64,000 bases of DNA, taken from positions 1-64,000 of the forward strand of contig JAQYDN010000017.1 of assembly GCA_028724185.1 (NCBI GenBank), written 5' to 3'. Origin of the DNA: Bacillota bacterium. GTDB lineage: Bacteria; Bacillota; Clostridia; Tissierellales; Peptoniphilaceae. Under the pieces are notes generated by a model. That model searched no databases. It was not told where the DNA came from and was given only the letters and a program-made list of their open reading frames with translations. The position numbers and the translations under genes were made by a program. Below, piece by piece: positions 41,863 through 51,337 of the stretch (positions within the stretch are counted from its first letter, which is position 1; every line of letters starts with the position of its first letter).

Positions 41863-42678
41863 TTACTTGTCCAGTTCCACGGTCTTTAGGATCTCTTGAA
41901 CGGCTTGTTTCGAGTCTTGGTAGGACTTGACGAGGTCTTCGTTGTCGATGTCTCTTACCTGGACGTCGCTCGAGAAGGTAAAGACGAGGTAATCTTTGTC
42001 CGTCTTTTCCAATAAAATCATCGGAACGGGGATCTTGACGGGGTCGTCGAAGTGCTGGATTTCGCCGATGCGGCCGTAGGAGAAGCCCTCGTCGTCGGTG
42101 ATCGCGTTGGCCTTGTCGTAGAAAGTTTCGATGCCTTTTTCGCTTTCGATCACGAGGCGATCCTTGTATGCTTTCGGCAGGAGATAAGAATACCCGGCGC
42201 TCTTCACGCGCTCCGCTCCGTCGAAGTCGGTCTTATCGAAGTAGGAGCCGACGATCGCGATGCGGTTCGCCTCGTCCCACTGAACGTTGATGTCGAGGCC
42301 TTCGGCCAAAAATCGCATGGGGACATAGGTTCTATTTTTCTCGATAAACGGCGCGACGTCCATTGCGACGGATTCGCCCGCTTTGTCGTAGGCTTTCTCG
42401 CCGATCGTCATCGTCACGGACATGTCGTCGCCCTTGACCGCGACGCTGCGATCCTTCTCGTTCCAATCGACCTCGAGTCCCATATCTTCGGCGACGGCGC
42501 GAAGCGGTAAGTACGTCCTGTCCTCGCGAATAATCGGCGGCTCGGGATTGTCGGGTTCCGTCGCATCCATCCCGTTGATAAACACTTCGATCGGTCTCGC
42601 GCTCTGTGCCAAGGCGAGCTGCGGAATCATGACGACGGCCAAAGCCATCACCGTTATTTGTCTTATTACTTTTTTCAT
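41863..42678 (-). CDS. Secreted protein with copper-amine-oxidase-like stalk domain
   Basis: A 271-residue exported protein. Signal peptide at residues 1-25 ending LALAQ. Two stalk repeats (IIREDRTYLPLRAVAEDMGL, then APFIEKNRTYVPMRFLAEGL) span about residues 40-150. The C-terminal 110 residues match nothing I recognise and differ from the C-terminal domain shared by the proteins at 573 and 38298. The ATG at 42678 has GGAG 8 bases upstream; a longer reading runs through the promoter. Confidence 0.82.
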   Translation of the reverse strand: MKKVIRQITVMALAVVMIPQLALAQSARPIEVFINGMDATEPDNPEPPIIREDRTYLPLRAVAEDMGLEVDWNEKDRSVAVKGDDMSVTMTIGEKAYDKAGESVAMDVAPFIEKNRTYVPMRFLAEGLDINVQWDEANRIAIVGSYFDKTDFDGAERVKSAGYSYLLPKAYKDRLVIESEKGIETFYDKANAITDDEGFSYGRIGEIQHFDDPVKIPVPMILLEKTDKDYLVFTFSSDVQVRDIDNEDLVKSYQDSKQAVQEILKTVELDK

Positions 42679-42788
42679 TGTAACAACTCCTTTCGCATTC
42701 GCGATATCGTCGCGATCCCGTGCCGTTACGCGTGAGGACGAATAGCCGGATCGCACGATCGCATCTAAAAACGTATACCCTTCGATAC

Positions 42789-42803
42789 TATATATATATA
42801 TAT
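42789..42803. repeat. (TA)7 tract at the stalk-protein promoter
   Basis: A short TA tract directly after a minus-strand -10-like TATAAT (42802-42807), that is, at the expected transcription start of the gene at 42678. Confidence 0.8.
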
Positions 42804-42958
42804 TATAGCATTCGACAAAAAAAACAATATGCATGTTGCTTTCTTAATTTTTTATTTTTTACTTCAACGTTCCTTATCGATCAAGACGCGGACATTTCAT
42901 CGACAGAGTTGTTTTGTCTCTTCTTTTAATCGGGTATAGCTAAATTAGGAGGTTTAAT

Positions 42959-44938
42959 ATGAAAAAAGACGAACGGGTCGTCACCGACCATCGAGACGCC
43001 GAAAAACATAACCTACAGGAAATGACGAAAGACGCTCCGTCGACGGATCCGAAACAAATGGATCGCTACGAAGACGAAGACACAATCGACAACGACAAAA
43101 TTTTACACGACAATTTAAAACTCAAGGCCGAAAATAAGATTCGAACACAGGGCCTCGCGTACAAGGACACCAACGACGGGGACTTGCGAGAGGACAACGT
43201 CAAGGACGAAGCCTACCACGAAGACGGCAAGAAGGACTATACCGAGCCGAATCAAACCGGCGACGCCATCCCTTCCCGCAACGACGTCGTGGGCGAGGAG
43301 CCTACTCTGCGAACCGCCGCGGGACGCCCCATCTACAGCGACGAAGACACGATGACGGCGGGAAAGCGCGGCCCCGCCATGATGGAAGACGTGTGGCTCT
43401 TTGAAAAGCACAGCCACTTTAACCGCGAGGTTATCCCCGAACGCCGCATGCACGCCAAGGGGAGCGGCGCCTTCGGGACGTTTACGGTCACAAAGGACAT
43501 CACGAAGTACACCAAGGCCAAGATCTTTTCCGAAGTCGGCAAAAAGACGGACATGTTCGCCCGCTTCTCCACCGTCGCCGGCGAACGCGGCGCCGCCGAT
43601 GCCGAGCGGGACATCCGCGGATTCGCCTTAAAGTTTTACACCGAAGACGGCAACTGGGACCTCGTCGGCAACAACACACCGGTCTTCTTCTTTAGAGACC
43701 CTAAGAAATTTGTCGACTTAAACCACGCCATCAAGCGCGATCCGAGGACCAACTTGCACAATCCCAACGCCAACTGGGACTTCTGGACGAGCCTGCCCGA
43801 GGCGCTCTTGCAGGTCACCATCACCATGAGCGACCGCGGGATCCCCTCCTCTTTCCGCTATATGCACGGATTTTCTTCCCACGCCTACTCCCTTATCAAC
43901 GCGAAAAACGAGCGCGTCTGGGTAAAATTCTACTTCAGAAGCCAACAGGGCATCCAAAACCTGACCGACCAACAGGCCGAGGCGGTCATCGCAAAGGACA
44001 GGGACTCCCACCAACGCGACCTCTACGAGGCGATTGAAAAGGGGATGTATCCCAAGTGGAGAATGTATATCCAGGTCATGACCGAAGAACAGGCGAAACA
44101 GAGTAAAAATAATCCCTTCGACTTGACGAAGATGTGGCCGAAAAAAGACTATCCGCTCATGGAAGTCGGCGAGTTCGAGCTGAACCGCAATCCCGACAAT
44201 TACTTCCAAGACGTGGAACAGGCGGCTTTTGCGCCGAGCAATAAGGTTCCGGGCATCGGTTTTTCGCCGGATAAGATGCTCCAAGCGCGCCTCTTCGCCT
44301 ATAAAGACGCACAGAACTACCGCTTGGGCGCCAACCACCACCTCATTCCCGTCAACTCGCCGAAGGGCGTCGACCATCCCCACAGCTACCATCGCGACGG
44401 ACAGATGCGCACCGACGGCAACTTGGGAAGCGAAGTTCACTACAATCCGAATTCCTACGGCAACTGGAAGGACTCCCCCGAGATGATGGAACCGCCGATT
44501 CCGGGAGGCGACGCGGCGATGTACGATTACCGCGAAGACGACAACGACTATTACACCCAACCGGGTCAGCTCTTTAGGAATATGACCCACGAGCAACAAC
44601 TCGTGCTCTGCGAAAACACGGCGCGCAATATGGCCGATGCGACGGAACAGATCAAACACCGCCACATCAACCATTGCTACCACGCCGATAAAGAGTACGG
44701 CCGCATGCTCGCCGAGGCGCTCGCCATCGACATCGACGATGTGGACCTCTCCGACAGTCCCTCCGACTCGAGGGCGCAGTGGGAAAAAGAAAACGCCCGC
44801 GGTTTCGAGGACCTCAACAACACGACCGTTCCCATGGAACCCGCGACGTCGATGGATCTTCCCCCGGAAGGCCGCATCACCAACCCCGACGATCCGAAAG
44901 ATCTCATTGATTGGGAGACTGACCCGCAACTTCTTTAA
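42959..44938 (+). CDS. Heme catalase with a long charged N-terminal extension
   Basis: A 659-residue monofunctional catalase. The distal His165 is in [12 protein letters not shown], the distal Asn in [10 protein letters not shown], and the proximal heme-ligand Tyr in [14 protein letters not shown]. The core starts near residue 115. The first 110 residues are an unusual Asp/Glu/Lys-rich extension without a signal peptide. The ATG follows AGGAGG. It decomposes hydrogen peroxide, protecting the radical and FeS enzymes of this genome (inference). No oxidative-stress regulator is adjacent. Confidence 0.95.
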   Translation: MKKDERVVTDHRDAEKHNLQEMTKDAPSTDPKQMDRYEDEDTIDNDKILHDNLKLKAENKIRTQGLAYKDTNDGDLREDNVKDEAYHEDGKKDYTEPNQTGDAIPSRNDVVGEEPTLRTAAGRPIYSDEDTMTAGKRGPAMMEDVWLFEKHSHFNREVIPERRMHAKGSGAFGTFTVTKDITKYTKAKIFSEVGKKTDMFARFSTVAGERGAADAERDIRGFALKFYTEDGNWDLVGNNTPVFFFRDPKKFVDLNHAIKRDPRTNLHNPNANWDFWTSLPEALLQVTITMSDRGIPSSFRYMHGFSSHAYSLINAKNERVWVKFYFRSQQGIQNLTDQQAEAVIAKDRDSHQRDLYEAIEKGMYPKWRMYIQVMTEEQAKQSKNNPFDLTKMWPKKDYPLMEVGEFELNRNPDNYFQDVEQAAFAPSNKVPGIGFSPDKMLQARLFAYKDAQNYRLGANHHLIPVNSPKGVDHPHSYHRDGQMRTDGNLGSEVHYNPNSYGNWKDSPEMMEPPIPGGDAAMYDYREDDNDYYTQPGQLFRNMTHEQQLVLCENTARNMADATEQIKHRHINHCYHADKEYGRMLAEALAIDIDDVDLSDSPSDSRAQWEKENARGFEDLNNTTVPMEPATSMDLPPEGRITNPDDPKDLIDWETDPQLL

Positions 44939-45067
44939 TCTACGCGAAATATTCGCGGCCTCATCGACCCCCGGATGCCCGAGATATACCTCGGTATGCG
45001 AGGGTTTTATGTGATCCTCGTCGAAACGCTCGATCGAAAATCACAAAATATATATAATATATTCAAT

Positions 45068-45095
45068 AAAAAGAAATGCCGGTATCTTCCGGCAT
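45068..45095 (-). terminator. Terminator of the 3-hydroxy acid island operon
   Basis: ATGCCGG (45076-45082) with CCGGCAT (45089-45095); on the minus strand a T-run follows (45068-45073). Confidence 0.85.
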
Positions 45096-45118
45096 CTCTT
45101 CGTGACCAAACTATATTT

Positions 45119-45574
45119 TTATTTCCCAGACTTCATCATAATCGTCCAGGGAGATTCTATAATAATCACCCCCTTTTGATTGACCAAACGTGCCATAAAG
45201 TTCACAATACCTCGTCCCGGTTTCGATGTATCATGCTTGTCAAGCGTCTCTACTTCTAAGTGAACGGTATCGTAAATGCGAAGTGGATTTTTATATCGAA
45301 TTGTCAATTCCAAAAAGGCAATGGTCGTGCCGTCGAAAATCCCAAGCATATTAGATAAACCCGTCATAACCGATGCACCCAACATACCATGCGCAACACG
45401 TTCTTTAAAAGGACCCGATTTTGCAAACTCTTCATTCGTATGAAGAACGTTAAAGTCTCCTGATATACCCGCAAAATTTATAACGTCGGCTTCGGTTATC
45501 GTCCTCGCCTGAGAAATGTAGACCTTTCCAATTTCAAATTCCTCTAGATATAATCCCTTCGGTTCGTAATTCAT
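45119..45574 (-). CDS. MaoC-like (R)-specific enoyl-CoA hydratase
   Basis: A 151-residue hotdog-fold protein with the MaoC/PhaJ catalytic motif: Asp and His in FAGISGDFNVLHTNEEFA (about residues 32-49), then VAHGMLGASVMTGL. Members add or remove water on (R)-3-hydroxyacyl-CoA. The ATG at 45574 follows AAAGGAGG. It is the last gene of the low-GC operon, 10 bases after the crotonase gene. With that (S)-specific partner it could interconvert the two 3-hydroxyacyl-CoA forms. Confidence 0.88.
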   Translation of the reverse strand: MNYEPKGLYLEEFEIGKVYISQARTITEADVINFAGISGDFNVLHTNEEFAKSGPFKERVAHGMLGASVMTGLSNMLGIFDGTTIAFLELTIRYKNPLRIYDTVHLEVETLDKHDTSKPGRGIVNFMARLVNQKGVIIIESPWTIMMKSGK

Positions 45575-45584
45575 AGTACCTCCT

Positions 45585-46343
45585 TTATTTAAAATGCGGT
45601 TTACGCTTCTCTCTAAGGGCTGCCATGCCCTCAATTTGATCATAGGTGCCGAAAATATTGGCTGAGGCTGCACATTCAAAGTCGATACTTCCATCCAGTG
45701 ACATATCAAGTCCCGCATCTACGGTCGATAAAATAAGACTACACGCTGTCTTCGAATTCTTGACGATCACTTGAGCCAAGGACATGGCTTTATTCATCAA
45801 AGCATCTGGCTCTTCCACACTTAAAACCAACCCAAATTCCTTGGCTCGTTCGGCATTGATGACCTCGCCTGTCAAAAACATATAAAGAGCGTTCATACGC
45901 CCGATAGCCCTTGGAAGTCGTTGCGTTCCTGAAAAACCCGGTGTAATGCCAATTGTCGTCTCCGGAAAGGCAAATCTCGCCTTTTTCGATGCCAAACGCA
46001 AATCACAGGCAAGCGCAAGTTCCAGACCGCCGCCAAAAGCATAACCGTTAATCGCCGCAATTGTGGGAATAGGTAATTTTTCGATACGCCGGAAAAGCTG
46101 TTGTCCTTTTTCAGAAAAATTCTTTATCTCCATTCCTCGCAAATGTTCCATTTCTTTCGTATCGGCCCCCGCTATAAATGCCTTTCCGGCTCCCGTGAAG
46201 ATAATAGCATGTACGTCTTTCTCCTCTATTTCATCGATAATCGTCCTTAACTCGCTTATACTCTCACTATTCAAGGCGTTCATCGTCTCAGGTCGATCAA
46301 ATGTAACTGTTGCGATGGAGTTTTCAATATTTAAATAGATCAT
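45585..46343 (-). CDS. Crotonase-family enoyl-CoA hydratase
   Basis: A 252-residue crotonase. The oxyanion-hole segment AFIAGADTKEM, GYAFGGGLELALACD and FPETTIGITPGFSGTQRL are present, with both catalytic Glu positions (GGGLEL and FPET) kept, so true (S)-specific hydratase activity is likely. It overlaps the CoA-transferase gene by 4 bases (ATGA). Base composition is lower in GC than that of the surrounding chromosome. Confidence 0.9.
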   Translation of the reverse strand: MIYLNIENSIATVTFDRPETMNALNSESISELRTIIDEIEEKDVHAIIFTGAGKAFIAGADTKEMEHLRGMEIKNFSEKGQQLFRRIEKLPIPTIAAINGYAFGGGLELALACDLRLASKKARFAFPETTIGITPGFSGTQRLPRAIGRMNALYMFLTGEVINAERAKEFGLVLSVEEPDALMNKAMSLAQVIVKNSKTACSLILSTVDAGLDMSLDGSIDFECAASANIFGTYDQIEGMAALREKRKPHFK

Positions 46344-47902
46344 ATTGTTCTCTCTCTCTTCATATGGACAAGTTCCTTTTTAAAGATACGGGGATCCATC
46401 TGTTTAACATCTTCCGCAACAATCGGCTCAAATTCCATCTGATCGATGATATCTCGTCCGATATCGATTCCAGGAGCCACTTCTGTTACAACAAGACCTT
46501 TTTCTGAAAGCTTCATCACACAGCGGTCTGTAATAAAGGTGACGTTTTGTCCACTTTCTAATCCAAAATCGGCGCTATAAGTTATCTGTTCCGTCTCTTT
46601 TAAGAATTTTTTTCGCTTTCCTTCTCGATCGATCACGAGACGCCCATCTTCAACATATTCTTTTAAGCCACCTGCAGTTAATGTCCCGACAAAGTAAATA
46701 TCCTTCGTCGCCTGGCTGATATCAATAAATCCTCCGCAGCCGGCAATGCGATCACCAAACCGACTAACGTTGATATCGCCCTTAGCACTTACTTCGGCAA
46801 AACCTAAAAATGCACAATCTAATCCACCGCCGTTATAAAAGTCAAATTGTTGGTTCATTGGAAGGCTCGCCATCGCATTAACGGATGATCCGAAATCGGC
46901 ACCTCCCAAAGGTGTTCCTCCGATCATCCCGTCCTCTAAGGTTAGGATAATGTCTTCGCCGAAACCTTCTTCATGAGCGACGGTTCCAATAATCTCAGGA
47001 ATGCCTATTCCCAAATTCACCACATCACCGCACCTTAACTCCATCGCAGCACGTCGTGCAATAACTTTTCGCTCGTTGAGCGGATATGAATCCGATACAT
47101 CAATTGACACGCGACTCTGTCCTGCAATTGCGGGACTGTAAAAATTTGCCGGCGTTTGACGATGTTTCGTTTCCGGAGACTTGCTCAACACGACGTAATC
47201 GACAAAAATACCGGGAATGACGACATCGTTACGATTGATAGACTTCGAATCGGCCATATATTTTACCTGCACGATCACTTTTCCCTTCGAGGCTTTCGTC
47301 GCCATCGCGATTTCTCGCGCATCGACAGTGCAAGACTCCTCTTCAAATGTAATATTTCCCTGTTCATCCGCTGTCGTTCCGCGAATAATCGCGACATCGA
47401 TCTTTGGTGCCTTATAGTAGAGATATTCTTCTCCGCCAATTTCCAAAAGCTCTACCAAATTCTCGGTCGCTGCATCATTAATTTTCCCGCCCTCCAAGCG
47501 AGGATCACAAAACGTCTTCAAGCCCACTTTCGTAATCTCACCATAAAAACCGGAAGCAATGTTTCGGTACATTTTCGATATCACACCTTGGGGAAAATTA
47601 TACGCTTCAATTGCATTACTATTCGCCTGTTGAATTAAGCGTTGATTGTTCGCAAAGTGTCCAGTAATATAACGCTTAATCATACCGAGATGCGAAATTT
47701 CGTAAATTCCTTCATTCTTGTTATCTCCAATTCCCGCTGCTTGTAATACCGTGAGATTTTTCGGAGATGATTCTTTTTTATAGCGCTCTCCGAGTTCTGT
47801 CAAAATCTCGGAAGGTGTCGTTTGGAGCAGAAAACCTGATACAACGACGACATCTTCATCTTTGACGCATTGAACAGCTTGTTCTAATTGAATAAGTTTC
47901 AT
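46340..47902 (-). CDS. Acyl-CoA:carboxylate CoA-transferase, island paralogue
   Basis: A 520-residue YdiF-type CoA-transferase, collinear with and clearly similar to the one at 39360-40910 along its whole length; the catalytic Glu is in ILTLEDGMIGG. It would load CoA on the acid imported by the GntP permease. Codon choice is AT-richer than in its paralogue although the proteins align, which supports separate histories. The ATG follows AAGAAGGTG. Confidence 0.92.
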   Translation of the reverse strand: MKLIQLEQAVQCVKDEDVVVVSGFLLQTTPSEILTELGERYKKESSPKNLTVLQAAGIGDNKNEGIYEISHLGMIKRYITGHFANNQRLIQQANSNAIEAYNFPQGVISKMYRNIASGFYGEITKVGLKTFCDPRLEGGKINDAATENLVELLEIGGEEYLYYKAPKIDVAIIRGTTADEQGNITFEEESCTVDAREIAMATKASKGKVIVQVKYMADSKSINRNDVVIPGIFVDYVVLSKSPETKHRQTPANFYSPAIAGQSRVSIDVSDSYPLNERKVIARRAAMELRCGDVVNLGIGIPEIIGTVAHEEGFGEDIILTLEDGMIGGTPLGGADFGSSVNAMASLPMNQQFDFYNGGGLDCAFLGFAEVSAKGDINVSRFGDRIAGCGGFIDISQATKDIYFVGTLTAGGLKEYVEDGRLVIDREGKRKKFLKETEQITYSADFGLESGQNVTFITDRCVMKLSEKGLVVTEVAPGIDIGRDIIDQMEFEPIVAEDVKQMDPRIFKKELVHMKRERTI

Positions 47903-47934
47903 GTCAGTTCACCTTCTTTAACTTAAATGCTTTA

Positions 47935-49254
47935 TCATACAATTCCAAGCGACGCTAAAATAAGGGCCGTAATTAAACCACATAAAGGCACAATACAGGT
48001 GGCTAAGAAAATCCCCGGGTACCCTTCTTTAAAGGAAAGTCCCGTCACCATTAAAATAGTCACATTCGGTCCTGCATGCGGCAACGAGTCGAGGACGCCA
48101 GCTCCAATTGCGACGATTCGATGAAGTAATTGCGGATTGACACCCATACTTAAGAAATTATTAGCCATCGTATCCATAAAAATCGTAATTCCTGCCGATG
48201 ACGATCCCGTCACACCGGCGATGATATTAATCGCAAGAGCTGCCGAAATAAGAGGTGAAAATGAAAGACTGGTAGCAAAATTTACAAATGCTTGGAATGC
48301 CGGAACGAGACGAATCGCGCCGCCAAATCCGACGATAGAGGATGTATTCATGAGTGCATTAATGGAACCTTCACTCGCCATTCTGACAGATGCTTTCATG
48401 TTGCTTTGCAAACGCTTACGGAAAAGAATATAAGTAACGATCGCTCCGGATAATAATCCGATAACGACCGAATATACCGAGTCGATATCAATATTTGCAA
48501 AGCGTAAACCTAAAATAGTACCTACAATGACAATGATCGGTATAATCGACAAACTAAAAGGCGGAAGATTCCCCATTTGCTCCGTTGAAAAACCTACTAA
48601 CTTATCTTTTTCACCAAGTTCAAAGAACTCTCCATTTTCCCTTAGTTTTTTAATATAAGCAGTAAAGAGAATAAAACCGACAGTAAACATCACAATCGAC
48701 GTACCAATGCCGACAAAAGGCGCTGCCGTTGTCGTCGTTCCCAAATACTGAGTCGGGATAATATTCGTCAGAGCGGGCGTTCCGGGAAGTGCCGTCATCG
48801 TAAACGTTCCAGCACCAAGCAAAATTGCCCCTGGAATCACGCGTTTCGGTATATCCGCCTGTTGGAACAGAATAAGCGCAATCGGATAAATCGAAAAGAT
48901 AATGACGAATACGGATACCCCGCCGTAGGATAAAATAACCGATGATAAAATAACAATAAACAGGGCATGTTGTGAACCGAAAGTTTCTGTCAATTTTTGT
49001 GCTATCGCACTGGCAGCACCGGACTTTGATAAAAGTTCGCCGACAACGGAGCCCAACAAGAACATAATCAAATAATTAGCGATAAATCCTGTCATAGCAG
49101 GTGCATATCCATCCATAAAACCAGGCCAAATATCGAAACGGTTTGTAAGAAAGATAATAAGCGAAGCCACTAATGATACGGGTAAAACGTGATATCCTCT
49201 ATACACCATTACAATTAAGACAGCAAGTGCAAGTAGCAGACCGATAACTCCCAT
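47935..49254 (-). CDS. GntP-family permease (hydroxy acid importer)
   Basis: A 439-residue permease with about 12 helices, of the GntP/InaA-like group that includes gluconate and D-3-hydroxybutyrate permeases (ALPGTPALTNIIPTQYLGTT, GVTGSSSAGITIFMD, GVLDSLPHAGPN). The neighbouring CoA-transferase and hydratases favour a short 3-hydroxy acid over a sugar acid. First gene of the operon, divergent from the LysR regulator, with AAAGGAG before its ATG. Confidence 0.88.
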   Translation of the reverse strand: MGVIGLLLALAVLIVMVYRGYHVLPVSLVASLIIFLTNRFDIWPGFMDGYAPAMTGFIANYLIMFLLGSVVGELLSKSGAASAIAQKLTETFGSQHALFIVILSSVILSYGGVSVFVIIFSIYPIALILFQQADIPKRVIPGAILLGAGTFTMTALPGTPALTNIIPTQYLGTTTTAAPFVGIGTSIVMFTVGFILFTAYIKKLRENGEFFELGEKDKLVGFSTEQMGNLPPFSLSIIPIIVIVGTILGLRFANIDIDSVYSVVIGLLSGAIVTYILFRKRLQSNMKASVRMASEGSINALMNTSSIVGFGGAIRLVPAFQAFVNFATSLSFSPLISAALAINIIAGVTGSSSAGITIFMDTMANNFLSMGVNPQLLHRIVAIGAGVLDSLPHAGPNVTILMVTGLSFKEGYPGIFLATCIVPLCGLITALILASLGIV

Positions 49255-49304
49255 ATCAATCTCCTTTCATTTATAATCCAGCCATATAATTAGCGGCAAA
49301 CACT

Positions 49305-49333
49305 CTATTGTTTCGATAGTTCTCTAACAATAG
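49305..49333. promoter_or_regulatory. Dyad operator between permease and LysR genes
   Basis: A perfect 8-bp inverted repeat CTATTGTT (49305-49312) and AACAATAG (49326-49333) with 13 bases between, about 50-80 bases before the permease start. A second palindrome, CGCTATAGCG, is at 49387-49396. This is typical layout for a LysR-type activator site. Confidence 0.6.
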
Positions 49334-49496
49334 CAGTATAAAAAATTATTTTGCCGCGGTAATATCGCATATTTTTATTTCTCACTCGCTATAGCGTATA
49401 GATATAGTATCAATCTTTTCATGTTAATAAAAAGACATAAAAATAATCGTTTTCATAACTTTTAGTTATTGTATACTGGAATTATAGGAGGTCCTT

Positions 49497-50429
49497 ATGA
49501 TCGATCTACAAAAACTCTCGTACTTCATTGCCGTCGTCGAAAATCAGTTTAATATTACCAAAGCTGCACAAGAACTATATATCTCTCAACCCGCTCTTAG
49601 CAATGCCATCCGTTCTATCGAGCGAGAAGAAGAAATATCACTTTTCATCCGAAACAAAGGACGCTATACTGATCTTACACCGAGCGGTCGATATCTTTAC
49701 GACGAAGGAAAGGTATTTCTTCGTCGTTATAATAAAATGATAGATCAAGTTCATCACATCGGAAATCATTACATACGAACTGTCAACATTGCCGCACCGC
49801 CTTTTTTACTGAGAAGTTATCTCTCGTCTATCTTATTTCCGTTAAATGAACGTTTCCCAAAGGTCGAGTTCATCTTTCACGAATGCGACCAAAACAGCCT
49901 AAAAGAAGGGCTTCTCAATCAAACGTATGATATTGGGTTTATGACAGAGCCCAACGATTATAACAACTTCGGCATCTCCAAGACTCCTATCGATCATAGT
50001 AAATTTGCCGCAATTCTCTCCAAGAAACATCCTCTCGCAAACAAAGATTTTCTCGATTGGGAAGATATCGTCGATTACCCTCTCTCCGTTCCCGCCTCGA
50101 AATTTGCGACATATCATCTTATCCAATACGCCATTCATTCGAGAGGATTGGAAGCACATGTTGCACTCGCAGGTTCTGTCTGGGATTTTCAGGTGACGAC
50201 ATTAATCGGAACAAACTATATCTCTCTTATGCCGGAAATGATTCGACAGTTCTTTACAAAAGAGATGGAAGAAAACTTAAAAATGCTCCCCATCCGAGAG
50301 TCTATCGATTGGACCGTGATCTATTGCGAAAATATCACAATCTCGAGTTCGCCACTTCTAAACGAAATAAAAGAATATCTACTGAAGATTCTTCCCGGAA
50401 AGCGGATGCGCGATGCGAACGCCGATTAA
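49497..50429 (+). CDS. LysR-family transcription regulator
   Basis: A 310-residue regulator: N-terminal winged helix (residues 1-60, LSYFIAVVENQFNITKAAQE and LYISQPALSNAIRSIERE) and a periplasmic-binding-protein-like effector domain (about 90-300). It is divergent from the permease operon across a dyad element, the usual arrangement for the operon's own regulator. -10 TATACT lies at 49473-49478; AGGAGG precedes the ATG. Low GC like the operon. Confidence 0.92.
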   Translation: MIDLQKLSYFIAVVENQFNITKAAQELYISQPALSNAIRSIEREEEISLFIRNKGRYTDLTPSGRYLYDEGKVFLRRYNKMIDQVHHIGNHYIRTVNIAAPPFLLRSYLSSILFPLNERFPKVEFIFHECDQNSLKEGLLNQTYDIGFMTEPNDYNNFGISKTPIDHSKFAAILSKKHPLANKDFLDWEDIVDYPLSVPASKFATYHLIQYAIHSRGLEAHVALAGSVWDFQVTTLIGTNYISLMPEMIRQFFTKEMEENLKMLPIRESIDWTVIYCENITISSSPLLNEIKEYLLKILPGKRMRDANAD

Positions 50430-50462
50430 ATTAGCCGCATCTCCGCGAAATCTCTCCGCACG

Positions 50463-50498
50463 AAAAAAGCATCTGCCGCACAAGACAGATGCTTTTTT
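50463..50498. terminator. Bidirectional terminator between lysR-type gene and yjjW
   Basis: AAAAAAGCATCTG with CAGATGCTTTTTT around a 10-base loop. Confidence 0.9.
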
Positions 50499-50500
50499 AT

Positions 50501-51337
50501 TTAGATATCAATGACTTCGCGGAAGTTCAGCTCGCGCGCGAGATCGAGCAGTTTCTCCTTCTCCTCCCGCTCGGGCGCCCTCAAGCGGTCGACATATTCG
50601 TCGCGCACGCCGAAGGACCGATAGCTGATCAGTTTGATCGCGACCTCGCTTACGTGCTCGCCGAGGACGTTCGCCACTTCGCGCAAGGTATGTTCGTTAT
50701 CCTGGGAGTCGAGGAGGACCATGCGGACTTCCTCGAGTTTTCCGCACTCGGCGAGGTAGCGGAGGTTGTCCTTGACGATCGCGTTGTCGCGCCCCGTAAG
50801 ACGCAGGTGGTCGTCTCTCTCCCACGCCTTTATATCGAGCATGACGCCGTCTGAGACTTCGAGGAGCGCGTTCAAGTCGCCCGTCGAAAAATCGAGCCCG
50901 CCGTTGGAGTCGATTAGGGCCGTAAGCCCCCGCGCCTTCGCGCCCTCAAAGAGGGGAATGAGTTCTCTCGCCTGAAGGGTCGACTCGCCGCCGCTCACGC
51001 TGATGCCTTCGATGAAGGGGCGCGCTTTGTCGACTTCTTTTAAGATCGCCTCCGCCTCCATCTCGCGCACTTTCGGGGAGGCGCCGTGCGGGCAGACGCT
51101 TAGGCACGTGTCGCAGTCGACGCAGGTCGCGGGATCCCAGAGGACCTTTCCGTCCTCTTTTTTAAGCGCCCCCGCGGGACATGCCGGCACGCATACGCCG
51201 CAGTCGATGCAGCGGTGGATGGTCTCGGGATTGTGGCAGTACATGCAATTAAAATTGCAGGTCTGTAAGAAGATGGCGAATCGATTCCCCGGACCGTCGA
51301 CGACGCTCATGGGAATCAATTTGTTCACGTAGAGCAT
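50501..51337 (-). CDS. yjjW: YjjW-type glycyl-radical enzyme activase
   Basis: A 278-residue radical SAM protein. The SAM cluster motif CNFNCMYC is at residues 27-34, followed by an inserted double ferredoxin-type domain (CIDCGVCVPACP and CVDCDTCLSVCP, about 43-83). It generates the glycyl radical on the partner enzyme encoded directly upstream. Its ATG overlaps the stop of yjjI by one base (TAATG). Confidence 0.92.
   Translation of the reverse strand: MLYVNKLIPMSVVDGPGNRFAIFLQTCNFNCMYCHNPETIHRCIDCGVCVPACPAGALKKEDGKVLWDPATCVDCDTCLSVCPHGASPKVREMEAEAILKEVDKARPFIEGISVSGGESTLQARELIPLFEGAKARGLTALIDSNGGLDFSTGDLNALLEVSDGVMLDIKAWERDDHLRLTGRDNAIVKDNLRYLAECGKLEEVRMVLLDSQDNEHTLREVANVLGEHVSEVAIKLISYRSFGVRDEYVDRLRAPEREEKEKLLDLARELNFREVIDI

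Noticed and set aside
43718..44929. 403-codon frame antisense to the catalase
   Set aside because: Catalase on the plus strand is certain; the antisense frame is a shadow.
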